This document shows, one piece after another, positions 42,339 through 51,197 of a stretch of DNA of 64,000 nt. Numbering within the stretch: the first letter of the stretch is position 1; every line of letters begins with the position of its first letter. Source of the DNA: an uncultured Clostridia bacterium (lineage in GTDB: Bacteria > Bacillota > Clostridia > Oscillospirales > Acutalibacteraceae). A program made the translations under genes and the position numbers. Where the stretch lies: NCBI GenBank assembly GCA_937876205.1, contig CALEII010000003.1, positions 1 to 64,000 of the forward strand, written 5' to 3'. The notes below the pieces were generated by a model. It did not search any database. It worked only from the letters and a program-made list of their open reading frames with translations, and was not told the DNA's origin.

Positions 42339-44027
42339 ATGGTTAACGCAATTTTTAAGTGTGAATACAGATACAACGGTGAAAAAATCCTTCTTGAAGG
42401 CAACACCTCTGCATATCTTGATGCAGATTATACCGTTACAGACGATTATGTAAAGCTCACACTCAAGCCAAAGGCAAAGGTTGAGCTTATAAGCGCACGT
42501 TTTGACTTCAACCACGAATTCAAAGACTCAGACAAGTTTTTTGCAAACGGTTATCAGTCCTGGACAACATCCAGAGAATACACAAAAAATGACATTCACT
42601 ACGGAATCAACAAATTGGCAAAGATGTATCCTTTCATCAAACTTTCAGGTACATCATCTGACGTATGGTTCTGCGAAGATGAAGAAAAGAAGGGTATTTT
42701 CCGCAGTCACTGCTATACATACATAAAGAACAACAGAAATTTCCTGTTCATGGGCTCTCTTTCAGAAAAGCAGGCATACACAATTTTCAAGGTTGATATG
42801 AACGCTGACAAGTTCAGCATCGTTAAGGATGTTGAAGGGCTCACAATTGAAGAGGACTACCCTCTTTATGACATCGTGATTCTCAACGGCGATGAAAACT
42901 ATGTTTTCGACAGATACTTTGATCTTATGGGAGTTAAAAAGCCCAGAATTGATCATCTTGCAGGCTACACATCCTGGTACAACTATTTCCAGAAAATTGA
43001 TCAGAACATCATCTACCGTGACCTTGATGCAATGGATGTTCTCAAGGACAAGTGCAATATTTTCCAGATTGATGACGGTTACGAGACATTTGTCGGTGAC
43101 TGGCTTGATCCCAACCCTGCAAAATTCCCTGACGGAATGAAGGCTGTTGCAGACAGAATTCACGATAAGGGCTATATGGCAGGTATCTGGATTGCTCCCT
43201 TCAGTGTTCAGATAAAATCAAGAACATATAAAGAGCATCCCGACTGGGTTGTAAGAGATGAGAAGGGTAAGCCCATTATCGGCTGTGTTGGCTGGGGCGG
43301 TGCATATACACTTGACATATACAATCCTGAGGTAAGAGAATATATTAAGCATTTCTTTGATGTTATACTCAACGACTGGGGCTATGATATGGTCAAGCTC
43401 GACTTCCTCTACAGTGAGTGTATGTTCCCCAGAAACAACAAAACACGTGGCACAATTATGTGCGAGGCAATGGAATTCCTTCGTGAATGCTGCGGTGACA
43501 AGCTCATCCTCGGCTGCGGTGTGCCCCTTGGTGCAGCATTCGGTCTTGTTGATGCCTGCCGTATCAGCTGTGATGTTGACCTTGCTTATGCAGGCAAATT
43601 CTACAACAAGCTTCACGTAAACAATGAGATTCCCTCTGCACAGAATGCAATGAACAACTCTATTTTCCGCCGTCAGCTCAACGGCAGAGTTTTCACCAAC
43701 GACCCCGATGTATTCTTCTTCAGATATACAAACCTCAAGTTCACATATGACCAGAAGATACTTCTCGGTTTCATCAACCATATCTGCGGTGACGTTCTTT
43801 TCGTTTCTGACAATATGGAAGAATACAAGGATATTGACATCAAGAATGTAGGTATGCTCTATGAGAAGTCAGGCTACAAGGTGCTTGATGCAAATTACAC
43901 CGAAAACAACAAGAAGATAGTTATAAATCTTCTTAACAAAAACGGTGAAGAATGTGTGCTCTGGTATGATACTGCCACAGGTTTCGGCAACTATCAGAAT
44001 GTCAGCGGAATTTTCTCATTAGAATGA
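42339..44027 (+). CDS. GH36-like alpha-galactosidase
   Basis: The 562-residue protein has an N-terminal beta-sandwich and a GH36/melibiase-type barrel. Motifs are HLAGYTSWYNYF, FQIDDGYE, GIWIAPF, the nucleophile in DMVKLDFLY (Asp355) and the acid/base region CRISCDVDLAY (Asp412). GGAG lies before the ATG. There is no signal peptide, so the enzyme acts in the cytoplasm on alpha-galactosides or related glycosides. Its stop overlaps the next gene (GT4 glycosyltransferase) by 4 bases. Coupling a glycosidase with two glycosyltransferases suggests a shared polysaccharide or glycan precursor rather than simple catabolism. Confidence 0.85.
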   Translation: MVNAIFKCEYRYNGEKILLEGNTSAYLDADYTVTDDYVKLTLKPKAKVELISARFDFNHEFKDSDKFFANGYQSWTTSREYTKNDIHYGINKLAKMYPFIKLSGTSSDVWFCEDEEKKGIFRSHCYTYIKNNRNFLFMGSLSEKQAYTIFKVDMNADKFSIVKDVEGLTIEEDYPLYDIVILNGDENYVFDRYFDLMGVKKPRIDHLAGYTSWYNYFQKIDQNIIYRDLDAMDVLKDKCNIFQIDDGYETFVGDWLDPNPAKFPDGMKAVADRIHDKGYMAGIWIAPFSVQIKSRTYKEHPDWVVRDEKGKPIIGCVGWGGAYTLDIYNPEVREYIKHFFDVILNDWGYDMVKLDFLYSECMFPRNNKTRGTIMCEAMEFLRECCGDKLILGCGVPLGAAFGLVDACRISCDVDLAYAGKFYNKLHVNNEIPSAQNAMNNSIFRRQLNGRVFTNDPDVFFFRYTNLKFTYDQKILLGFINHICGDVLFVSDNMEEYKDIDIKNVGMLYEKSGYKVLDANYTENNKKIVINLLNKNGEECVLWYDTATGFGNYQNVSGIFSLE

Positions 44028-45076
44028 AACGCATAGCCATTTTTCAGAAGGACCTTTCCATAGGCGGTATTCAGCGCTCTCTTGTGAATATGCTGACTAA
44101 TATGGATATGTCAAGCTATGAGGTTGATTTATTCCTTTTTGCCGAACCTGAGATATGTACTGTTGAAGATCTGCAAAATGTCAACATCTACATACTGCGT
44201 CCGCTTTTCTATCTGAACAGAGTAATTAACATTGACATTCTCAGAAAAATGCTCAGATATGACCTGCCGGATAAGGAATATGACCTTGCAATTGACTTTA
44301 ACAGCTACAGCAACGAATGTGCTCTGTGTACTTTTGCAGTGAATGCAAAGAAGCGCATTATGTGGATTCACAACGACATTGCAATTGAGCATAAGAATTC
44401 ACGCAAATACCGCATTCTCTGGTCTGCATTCAAGGGAAAATATAAATATTATGACGAATTTGTTGCCGTTTCACAGGGTATCGTTGAGCCGTTCAGGGAA
44501 ATGACGGGGATAAAAGACAAGAAAATCACTGTCATCCCCAACATTATCAACACACATCTGCTGCTTATGAAGAGCCGTGAGAAGATTGATTTCAGACCGG
44601 AGCCCGACATAACTAATTTTATCTTTGTGGGCAGATTCACTTATCAGAAGGGCATTGACCTTCTGCTTGACTACTTTGCAAGAGCTGTTGAAAAGAGGCG
44701 TGATATACATCTCTATCTTCTCGGCTCAGGTCCCGAAGGGCTTAAAATCGCACAGCAGATTCAGGAACAGAATCTGAACGAATTTGTCACTGTAATAGAT
44801 GCAGTTGACAATCCTTACCCATATATGGCGCAGATGGATGCTCTTGTGCTCACATCACGCCACGAGGGTCAGGGAATGGTACTGTGGGAAGCAAAGGCAC
44901 TGGGGCTTGACCTGATTTTTGAAAAACGTCTTGAAAAATACAATGACGGTCTCCCCGGCAAAAATGATATTGAACAGGCAATTCTCAAGCAGACAAAACA
45001 CATAAAAACACCCGATACACTTGACTATTACAACCTGCGAATAAAAAACAGCCTCTATGAGCTGTTTGACAAATGA
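44024..45076 (+). CDS. GT4-type glycosyltransferase
   Basis: The 350-residue protein has a GT-B fold. The Gly-rich N-terminus is KDLSIGGIQRSLVNML. The donor-binding half contains FIFVGRFTYQKGIDLLL, YLLGSGPEG and the EX7E-type motif in EGQGMVLWEAKALG. It should transfer a sugar from a nucleotide-activated donor to a lipid-linked or polysaccharide acceptor at the cytoplasmic membrane face. It overlaps the GH36 gene by 4 bases and is followed by the GT2 gene after 12 bases. No processivity domain or transmembrane helix is seen. Confidence 0.85.
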   Translation: MKRIAIFQKDLSIGGIQRSLVNMLTNMDMSSYEVDLFLFAEPEICTVEDLQNVNIYILRPLFYLNRVINIDILRKMLRYDLPDKEYDLAIDFNSYSNECALCTFAVNAKKRIMWIHNDIAIEHKNSRKYRILWSAFKGKYKYYDEFVAVSQGIVEPFREMTGIKDKKITVIPNIINTHLLLMKSREKIDFRPEPDITNFIFVGRFTYQKGIDLLLDYFARAVEKRRDIHLYLLGSGPEGLKIAQQIQEQNLNEFVTVIDAVDNPYPYMAQMDALVLTSRHEGQGMVLWEAKALGLDLIFEKRLEKYNDGLPGKNDIEQAILKQTKHIKTPDTLDYYNLRIKNSLYELFDK

Positions 45077-45088
45077 CGGAGGATAACT

Positions 45089-46066
45089 ATGCTTCTGAGC
45101 GTAATAATTCCCGCATACAACTGTAAAGACACTCTTTCAGCAGCCGTCCAGTCGGTTGCTGAAAATTTTAAAGGAACAGAAATCATTATCATTGACGACG
45201 GCTCAACAGATGAAACACCGTCAGTGATAAACAGTCTGAAAAACCGATACAGTTGTATAAAATCAGAAAGAATACTCAACTCAGGCCCTGCAAATGCCAG
45301 AAATGTCGGCATAAAAAAAGCTCAGGGCGAATTTATTATGTTCATTGACAGTGACGACACATTCACAGAAAACACTTCTGAGACGGTCAGAGCGAATCTT
45401 GACGCAGACACTGATATGCTGATTTTCGGCTTCAGACAGAATTTCCTCGGCAGAGCGGAGGATAAAATTTATTCACTCGACTCCCCTTTCACCACCGATG
45501 AATATTATAAAAACAATCTGCTCAATCAGGTGTGGAACAAGGCATACAGAAGAGAGTTTTTAGTTAAGAATAATATCCTGTTCAAGAATTATAAGTACGG
45601 TGAAGACAGAATTTTCAACGCAGAAGTGCTGAAGAATTCACCTGTTGTAAAAGCAATTCCTGATGTGCTTTATAATTACAATATTGACAAATCCGTCAGC
45701 CTCATTTCGGGCTATATCCCCGAAAAATTTGAAGCTTGCAAGGAAATCAACAGGTATTACTCTGAGCTTTGCACAGATAAAGCGACTGCAGACTATATGT
45801 TCCTTAAAAACATCGTTTCGTGTATGACTGTTCTTTTTGCTGACAACTGCAAACTGACATCAAAAGAAAAAAAGGCTGTTATAAAAGAAATTATCTCAGA
45901 CCAAGACGTAAAAAATGCGATGAAGTCAAAGCAGAACTCCACCGCAAATGAAATTATAAGAAAAATTATAAAAACCGGAAACGTATATCTGAATTATTTG
46001 TTTGCATTTTCAGTTGCATTTGTTCAGAAAAATATGCTTCCCATATTTTTAAAATTCAGACATTAA
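45089..46066 (+). CDS. GT2-family glycosyltransferase
   Basis: The 325-residue protein has a GT-A domain: LSVIIPAYNCKDTLSAAVQS, the nucleotide-binding Asp pair in IIIDDGSTDETPS, GPANARNVGIKKAQGEFIMF, and DSDD as the DxD metal site. The C-terminal part has a hydrophobic segment (NYLFAFSVAFVQKNMLPIFL) that may sit at the membrane. It follows the GT4 gene by 12 bases, with GGAGG before the ATG. The pair with the GT4 protein suggests assembly of a short cell-surface glycan. Confidence 0.85.
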   Translation: MLLSVIIPAYNCKDTLSAAVQSVAENFKGTEIIIIDDGSTDETPSVINSLKNRYSCIKSERILNSGPANARNVGIKKAQGEFIMFIDSDDTFTENTSETVRANLDADTDMLIFGFRQNFLGRAEDKIYSLDSPFTTDEYYKNNLLNQVWNKAYRREFLVKNNILFKNYKYGEDRIFNAEVLKNSPVVKAIPDVLYNYNIDKSVSLISGYIPEKFEACKEINRYYSELCTDKATADYMFLKNIVSCMTVLFADNCKLTSKEKKAVIKEIISDQDVKNAMKSKQNSTANEIIRKIIKTGNVYLNYLFAFSVAFVQKNMLPIFLKFRH

Positions 46067-46088
46067 AATATTATGAAGGTTGATAAAA

Positions 46089-46535
46089 ATGAAAAAAGCC
46101 CGTTTTATATTTTCAATCACATTTATCTTCTTACTTCTGTTCGTTCTGAGCGGATGCAATAAAGAAAATCCACCTGAAATTGAAGATTTTAATTTCAGAT
46201 ATGCCTATACATTGTCTGTGAATCGGGAATGTATATCAATAACTGAAGAATATACAGATAAATATCAGTGTGACGATTTTGAAGAATACAGATTAGAAAT
46301 CAAGAATAACACAGCAACAATCATAGATGCAAACAACAGAATTGTTTTCACAGATCCTTATGTTATAAATGCTCAGGGAAGTAATTTTACAAATTATAAT
46401 TTCCCGAAAAAACAAAGCGGTGTAGTTTTTGATTTTATGCAGTTACTACATAACAACGGCAGTGTAAAAACAGATTATATGCTCTCAATGAACATAAAAG
46501 ACAAAATTTATTTTTTTGAAGCAACAGCAAAATGA
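46089..46535 (+). CDS. Small lipoprotein, function unknown
   Basis: The 148-residue protein starts with a lipoprotein signal (MKKARFIFSITFIFLLLFVL, lipobox LSGC). The mature part is rich in Asn, Asp, Glu and Lys, with a predicted beta-rich fold. No domain is recognised. AAGG supports the ATG at 46089; a TTG three codons upstream is an alternative. It is the last gene of the plus-strand run, directly before a strong terminator. Confidence 0.65.
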   Translation: MKKARFIFSITFIFLLLFVLSGCNKENPPEIEDFNFRYAYTLSVNRECISITEEYTDKYQCDDFEEYRLEIKNNTATIIDANNRIVFTDPYVINAQGSNFTNYNFPKKQSGVVFDFMQLLHNNGSVKTDYMLSMNIKDKIYFFEATAK

Positions 46536-46576
46536 CATTTTTTGCTTTATGAAAACGCAGTTTCATATAAAGTTAA

Positions 46577-46619
46577 AAAACGGATGTAAAAACTAAATTT
46601 ACATCCGTTTTATTTTTTT
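46577..46619 (+). terminator. Strong intrinsic terminator
   Basis: A perfect 14-bp stem (AAAACGGATGTAAA at 46577-46590 and its complement at 46598-46611) with a 7-base loop is followed by ATTTTTTT. It ends the carboxypeptidase-to-lipoprotein run. Confidence 0.92.
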
Positions 46620-46620
46620 G

Positions 46621-46790
46621 TGATATTCTGCCTTTCGGCAGAGTTATATTATTGTCTTCGGCAATAGTTATATTGAAACTTTCAGTTTCAGTGATATTTT
46701 ATTCGCAATAAACTTGCGAAGCAAATAACACTGTGTGAAACACAATATCACTGCGAAGCAATATAACTCGCTTTATGCGAATAAAACTAA
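46621..46790. repeat. Array of interlocking short hairpins (REP/BIME-like element)
   Basis: Six small hairpins occur in 170 bases, many with TTC or GAA in the loop: TCTGCC/GGCAGA, ATTGTC/GGCAAT, TGAAACT/AGTTTCA, TTCGCAA/TTGCGAA, TGTGT/ACACA and TGC/GCA. They are separated by GATATT- or TTATATT-like connectors. Longer inverted repeats join distant parts: GAGTTATATT (46641) with 46760-46769, AGTGATATT (46690) with 46744-46752, and TTTTATTCGC (46697) with 46777-46786. No ORF is present. The remaining ends of 46536-46812 hold only the terminator. Confidence 0.8.
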
Positions 46791-46812
46791 AATTGTGTTA
46801 TTTGACACATTT

Positions 46813-47778
46813 TCAAGCCCACCACATCTCTGCGGGATTTTCTTTGATAAGAACACGTTTGAGCATTTCAACAGCCTTTGAAAGACCTTCATTCTGACTC
46901 ATAAGTGAGTCCTCGTGCTCAATTGAAAGAACGTGGTCATAACCCACAAGACGGAGATTTGAAACTATATCCTTCCAGAAAACTTCATCGTTGCCGTAAC
47001 CGACACTACGGAAGATCCAGGCACGGTTGATTTCATCGCTGTAGGGCTTTGTATCAAGTACACCTGTCTTTGCGGTGTTGTACTTATCCATCTTTGTATC
47101 CTTTGCGTGAACGTGGAAAATAGCATCACCGAGTGCTCTGATAACTGCAACGGGCTCCATTCCCTGCCAGATAAGGTGGCTTGGGTCGAAGTTTGCACCG
47201 AGCTCGGGACCGACTGCTTCACGGATACGAAGCATTGAATCTGTATTGTAAACACAGAAGCCGGGGTGCATTTCAAATGCAATCTTGTCTACGCCGTGAG
47301 ATTTTGCAAATTCAACAGTATCCTTCCAGTAAGGAATAAGCACTTCATTCCACTGCCAGTCAAGGATTTTGCCGAAATCATCAGGCCAGGGACAGGTTAC
47401 CCAGTTGGGATACTTTGCTGTTTCGCAGTCACCGGGACAGCCTGAGAAAGTGTTTATCTGATGAATACCGATTTTCTCAGCAAGAAGAATTGTGTTCTTT
47501 ATTGCATCATCAAAAAACTTTGCAGTTGCCTTATCGGGATGCACGGGATTACCGTGACAGCTGAGGGCACTGATTTCAACATCATAATCCTTGATAAGCC
47601 CCTTGAATGTATCAAGTGCCTTGTCATCGTTAAGAAGGATTTCGGGATTTGCATGTGCATTGCCGGGATAACCGCCGCAGCCGATTTCAACTGCTTCAAT
47701 GCCGAGTGATTTAAAATATTTAAGGGACTCTTCAAGGCTGAGATTGCTCAGAAGAGTTGTAAAAACACCTAATTTCAT
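46813..47778 (-). CDS. Sugar phosphate isomerase/epimerase-like TIM barrel (AP endonuclease 2 family), copy 3
   Basis: The 321-residue protein belongs to the xylose-isomerase-like/AP-endonuclease-2 family. It has VEIGCGGYPGNAHANPEILL near the N-terminus, HQINTFSGCPGDCE in the middle, and metal-ligand segments FEMHPG, NFDPSHLIWQG, HVHAKD and SIEHED. These carry the Glu, Asp and His ligands of a divalent metal. It probably isomerises, epimerises or cleaves an oxidised sugar. It is the last of three family members in one operon behind a Gfo/Idh/MocA dehydrogenase. GAGG supports the ATG. Confidence 0.85.
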   Translation of the reverse strand: MKLGVFTTLLSNLSLEESLKYFKSLGIEAVEIGCGGYPGNAHANPEILLNDDKALDTFKGLIKDYDVEISALSCHGNPVHPDKATAKFFDDAIKNTILLAEKIGIHQINTFSGCPGDCETAKYPNWVTCPWPDDFGKILDWQWNEVLIPYWKDTVEFAKSHGVDKIAFEMHPGFCVYNTDSMLRIREAVGPELGANFDPSHLIWQGMEPVAVIRALGDAIFHVHAKDTKMDKYNTAKTGVLDTKPYSDEINRAWIFRSVGYGNDEVFWKDIVSNLRLVGYDHVLSIEHEDSLMSQNEGLSKAVEMLKRVLIKENPAEMWWA

Positions 47779-47833
47779 AGTATTACCTCGTTTGAAAAAT
47801 TCCTACGGACGCCCGATGGGCATCCATACTGTT

Positions 47834-48547
47834 TTATTTTACACTTTGCAGATATTTCATACTTCTTGTTACATCTTCAAGACCATTGGGCACGGGGTCA
47901 TCGTTTTCAAGAATAACCCACTCAATGTTATTGTCCTTTGCGGCTCTGATAACGGCATCAAGGTCGTTGTTGCCCTCTGTGAGTGCCTTTGGCTTACCGT
48001 CGATACCGTCTTTGATGTGAAGAAGAATAATATCGTCAATATTTTCACTGATATACTTATAGTTGTCCATACCTGCACAGAAGCTCCAGTATGTATCAAG
48101 CTCAAGCTTTACCTTTTCAGCAAAAACCTGCATAGCTGTTTTTCCGTTTTCAAGAGGAGTGAATTCTTCTGTGTGGTTGTGATAGTAAGCAGGAACACCG
48201 AGAGCCGCACTTCCCTTTGCAAGAAGGTTTGCTGCATGTTCACATTCTTCAACTGTGCTGTGAGGAGCACCGCCCGTACCACAGTAAAGAACACCGAGAG
48301 TTTTATGGAACTTTACTGTTTCTTCAATTTTGTCATCCTCGAAGTTTTCAACACCGATGTGACAGCCAACAGGAACAAGACCGAGCTCATCAAGCTTTGC
48401 CTTTATTGTTTCTGCTGAAAGACCGTGATAACCTGCGAATTCCACACCGTCAAAGCCGAGTTTCTTCACTTCTTCAAGAATTTTAAGAAAATCATCTCCG
48501 TTTGAAATCATATCACGGAGTGAATATAACTGTACTGCGTATTTCAT
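47834..48547 (-). CDS. Sugar phosphate isomerase/epimerase-like TIM barrel, copy 2
   Basis: This 237-residue protein is a shorter member of the same family. It has LYSLRDMI at the start and GFDGVEFAGYHGLSAETIKA. The metal-site segments are YHNHTEEF, LELDTYWSF, LLHIKDG and VILENDDP. The start at 48547 has AAAGGAT upstream, inside the end of the previous gene (4-base gap). The three family copies are strongly diverged from each other and so probably perform separate steps or substrates. Confidence 0.83.
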   Translation of the reverse strand: MKYAVQLYSLRDMISNGDDFLKILEEVKKLGFDGVEFAGYHGLSAETIKAKLDELGLVPVGCHIGVENFEDDKIEETVKFHKTLGVLYCGTGGAPHSTVEECEHAANLLAKGSAALGVPAYYHNHTEEFTPLENGKTAMQVFAEKVKLELDTYWSFCAGMDNYKYISENIDDIILLHIKDGIDGKPKALTEGNNDLDAVIRAAKDNNIEWVILENDDPVPNGLEDVTRSMKYLQSVK

Positions 48548-48551
48548 ATTA

Positions 48552-49349
48552 TCATCCTTTGTAAATCATCGGGTCAATGTAGTTTATTGTGAGCTTGATG
48601 CCCCATTCACCCATATCACCCTGCCATGTGCCTGAATGAGGTTCGATTGAAAGCATTCCGTCATACTTGTATTCATAAAGAAGCCCCATAATCTGACGCC
48701 AGTCAATCATATCAAGACCTGCAGGGGGATCATCAACGTGGTCACCGTTTATATTGATTGTTCCCTTGATGTGGAAGTGATAGATTCTGTCTGCCCAGTC
48801 GTTGATTTCTTCAAGATACTTGCCTGAGCCTGAATTGATGCAATGTGATGGGTCGTATTTGATACCGAGGTCACGGACACGGCTCATAATTGCAAGCCAC
48901 GCCTTGGGCTCTCTTACAAAGTTTGACCAGTCACAGTTGTAGCAGGCAATTTTAACGCCCTTTTCTTTACCGTATGCACAAACCTTTGAAAGGAATGCAA
49001 CAGCATAGTCGCAATTATCAAAGAATGACTTGTCTTCAACCTCATTTACACCTGTGTTGAAAACAGGACAGCCGAGCTCGGCACAGACATCAATGAGCTT
49101 ATATGTATTCTGAAGCTCTTCTTCGATAATTTCGCCGTTATCGTCAATTTTATCTGCGCCCCATCTGCCGATAGACATAACCTTTACATCGTACTTTTCA
49201 CTCCACTTTTTGATATCGGGAATAAGAGCGATAAGGTCGTCGGGATTATTTCCTTCGTTGTAACAGAATTCAACGGCGTGGAGACCGAGGTCTGCAAGAT
49301 GCTTGAAGCCCTCTTCACTCCAGTATTCAATCATTCCGAGTGTCATCAT
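48552..49349 (-). CDS. Sugar phosphate isomerase/epimerase-like TIM barrel, copy 1
   Basis: This 265-residue protein begins MMTLGMIEYWSEEGFKHLAD. Its metal-site segments are IKYDPSHCINSGSGKYLEE, YHFHIKG and GMLSIEPHSG. AAGGAG lies nine bases before the ATG at 49349. It follows the Gfo/Idh/MocA gene by 13 bases, so both should be cotranscribed. The family role is isomerisation or epimerisation of sugars, or cleavage of 3-keto-glycosides in some members. Confidence 0.83.
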   Translation of the reverse strand: MMTLGMIEYWSEEGFKHLADLGLHAVEFCYNEGNNPDDLIALIPDIKKWSEKYDVKVMSIGRWGADKIDDNGEIIEEELQNTYKLIDVCAELGCPVFNTGVNEVEDKSFFDNCDYAVAFLSKVCAYGKEKGVKIACYNCDWSNFVREPKAWLAIMSRVRDLGIKYDPSHCINSGSGKYLEEINDWADRIYHFHIKGTININGDHVDDPPAGLDMIDWRQIMGLLYEYKYDGMLSIEPHSGTWQGDMGEWGIKLTINYIDPMIYKG

Positions 49350-49362
49350 TTTTGTTTTCTCC

Positions 49363-50448
49363 TTAGTTGTCAATATAAACAGGCTTGCCTGTCTTTGCTG
49401 ATTCATAGATAGCTTCAAGAATCTGAGTAACTACCATTGCCTGCTCGGGCTTGACGCACTGTTCACGCTTGCCGAGAACAGCATCAATCCAGATTCTCTG
49501 GTCGATGAACGCATTGTCGTCTGAATCACCCTCATAGAATGCAACACCGCCGCAATCCATATTGGGCTTTTCAATACACTGTCTGCCGTTCTTTACATAG
49601 TTTACACGGATATCATCAAGAGTGTCTATACCGCCCTTGTCACCGCAGAGAACGAAACAAGCTTCTCTTGCTTCTGCAACGTTGAGTGCCCAGCTTGATT
49701 CAAGAGTAACAACTGCACCGTTTTCCATTACGATATAGCCGAATGCTGAATCTTCAACAGTGAACTTTTCGGGATCCCAGTCGCCCCAGGCATTTGCTGT
49801 GTTTGTCTGGTTAGCAAGCTTTCTGAATGTGTTACCGACAACCATCTTGGGCTTGTAGTTATTCATCATCCAGAGTGTAAGGTCGAGAGCGTGAGTACCG
49901 ATATCGATAAGGGGACCGCCGCCCTGTTCATATTCATTAAGAAATACACCCCATGTGGGAACTGCTCTTCTGCGGATTGCAACAGCCTTTGCATAGTAAA
50001 TCTCACCGATTTCACCTGCATCGCAGACTGCCTTTGCATAGAGGTTTTCACCACACTGTCTGTTCTGATAACCAATTGAAAGAAGCTTGCCTGTTCTGAC
50101 AGATGCTTCATACATAGCCTTTGCTTCTGCATATGTCTTAGCCATGGGCTTTTCGCACATTACGTGCTTGCCTGCTTCCATTGCATCAATAGAAATGAAG
50201 CTGTGTGAACGGTTGGGAGTACAAACATGAACAACGTCAATTGTTTCATCCTTGAGAAGCTCTTTGTAATCTGTATATGTCTTTGCATCAGGTGTGCCGA
50301 ATTTCTTGGCAGCCTTTTCTGCTCTTTCGGGAATAATGTCACAGAATGCAACCATTTCAACCTCGGGAATCATTGCAAGATTGGGCATATGCTTACCGTT
50401 TGCAATACCGCCGCAACCAACAACGCCTATTCTTACTTTTTTGTCCAT
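49363..50448 (-). CDS. Gfo/Idh/MocA-family oxidoreductase
   Basis: The 361-residue protein has an N-terminal Rossmann domain (RIGVVGCGGIANGKHMPNLA). The family motif CEKPMAKT follows the NAD-binding half, and the C-terminal catalytic domain contains YEQGGGPLIDIGTHALDLTL. It should oxidise or reduce a sugar, inositol or related polyol with NAD(P). The ATG at 50448 has AAAGGA nine bases upstream. It heads the operon with three isomerase/epimerase-like proteins, a set used to oxidise sugars at C3 and process the keto product. A TATAAT lies at 50473-50478, but no clear -35 box is seen. Confidence 0.88.
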   Translation of the reverse strand: MDKKVRIGVVGCGGIANGKHMPNLAMIPEVEMVAFCDIIPERAEKAAKKFGTPDAKTYTDYKELLKDETIDVVHVCTPNRSHSFISIDAMEAGKHVMCEKPMAKTYAEAKAMYEASVRTGKLLSIGYQNRQCGENLYAKAVCDAGEIGEIYYAKAVAIRRRAVPTWGVFLNEYEQGGGPLIDIGTHALDLTLWMMNNYKPKMVVGNTFRKLANQTNTANAWGDWDPEKFTVEDSAFGYIVMENGAVVTLESSWALNVAEAREACFVLCGDKGGIDTLDDIRVNYVKNGRQCIEKPNMDCGGVAFYEGDSDDNAFIDQRIWIDAVLGKREQCVKPEQAMVVTQILEAIYESAKTGKPVYIDN

Positions 50449-50550
50449 AAAACAACATCCTTTCAGGATAAAATTATACACTAATATAATAAATCAATAA
50501 AAAATAAAAAACAAGTTTTTATCAAATTATGGAGTGTATAAAAATGCATA

Positions 50551-50586
50551 AAAAATTTGTGCAGAATTTACAAAATAATTCTGCAC
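50551..50586 (-). terminator. Terminator of the RsmI operon
   Basis: GTGCAGAATT (50559-50568) pairs perfectly with 50577-50586, and on the minus strand it is followed by AAATTTTTT. It lies just after the stop of the gene at 50593. Confidence 0.85.
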
Positions 50587-50592
50587 ACAATT

Positions 50593-51195
50593 TTATATGG
50601 AGTTTGATATATACAATTTTATTTTTTCGAAAAACTCGCCGCTGTTATAGAGATTTCTGAACTTTTCATCAAGCTCTGTTATTCTGTTTTTATCAAATGA
50701 AACAGATTCATTTTTATCATCGCACATTGAATACATCTGTTTAACAAGAGAATTTATTTTGTCATAACCGATGCTTTCAATACCGTTGACCGCCTGCTGA
50801 GGTACGGGGCCGCCGTTATTTCTGAAGAAGAAGGACAAGCTGTCAGCCGTTACATCTTCATCAAAATAGAAAAGTGCATAGACCTCTCTTCTCCACTTTG
50901 CAGCATTATCATACTCTGCATCGGGATCGGCTGATTTTTCAACCTGATGCTGCAGAACTGCAGTTACGCCCTCGGCAAGCTCCTTTGCAGGTGAAGATTC
51001 AATCTTATCTGCTGTAAGATCTGAATATTTTTCTATCAGTTCAGAATACCTTTTTAATTCTTCGTGCTGTTTTTTCAGAATCTCATTCTTTTTTTTCACA
51101 GCTTTTGATGCCTTTGATGCAACAAAAACAAAAATCAGAATAAGAACAACAAGCACAACCCATATGTACCAGAATTCTTTTATTGAGTCAAGCAT
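50593..51195 (-). CDS. Single-pass membrane protein with coiled coil, function unknown
   Basis: The 200-residue protein has one membrane helix near the N-terminus (YIWVVLVVLILIFVFVAS). A Lys/Glu-rich coiled-coil-like segment follows (KKKNEILKKQHEELKRYSEL), then a soluble domain with RREVYALFYFDEDVTADSL. No family is recognised. It starts 2 bases after the stop of rsmI, is the last gene of the operon, and is followed by a terminator. Confidence 0.65.
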   Translation of the reverse strand: MLDSIKEFWYIWVVLVVLILIFVFVASKASKAVKKKNEILKKQHEELKRYSELIEKYSDLTADKIESSPAKELAEGVTAVLQHQVEKSADPDAEYDNAAKWRREVYALFYFDEDVTADSLSFFFRNNGGPVPQQAVNGIESIGYDKINSLVKQMYSMCDDKNESVSFDKNRITELDEKFRNLYNSGEFFEKIKLYISNSI

Positions 51196-51197
51196 AA

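Noticed and set aside
46621..46790. CRISPR array or tandem repeat
   Set aside because: The units are different hairpins with no constant repeat length or spacers of similar size, so neither a CRISPR nor a simple tandem repeat fits.
47807..47825. Terminator between two isomerase/epimerase genes
   Set aside because: The GGAcGCCC/GGGCaTCC hairpin has no T run directly after it on the minus strand; it may stabilise mRNA but is not a clear terminator.
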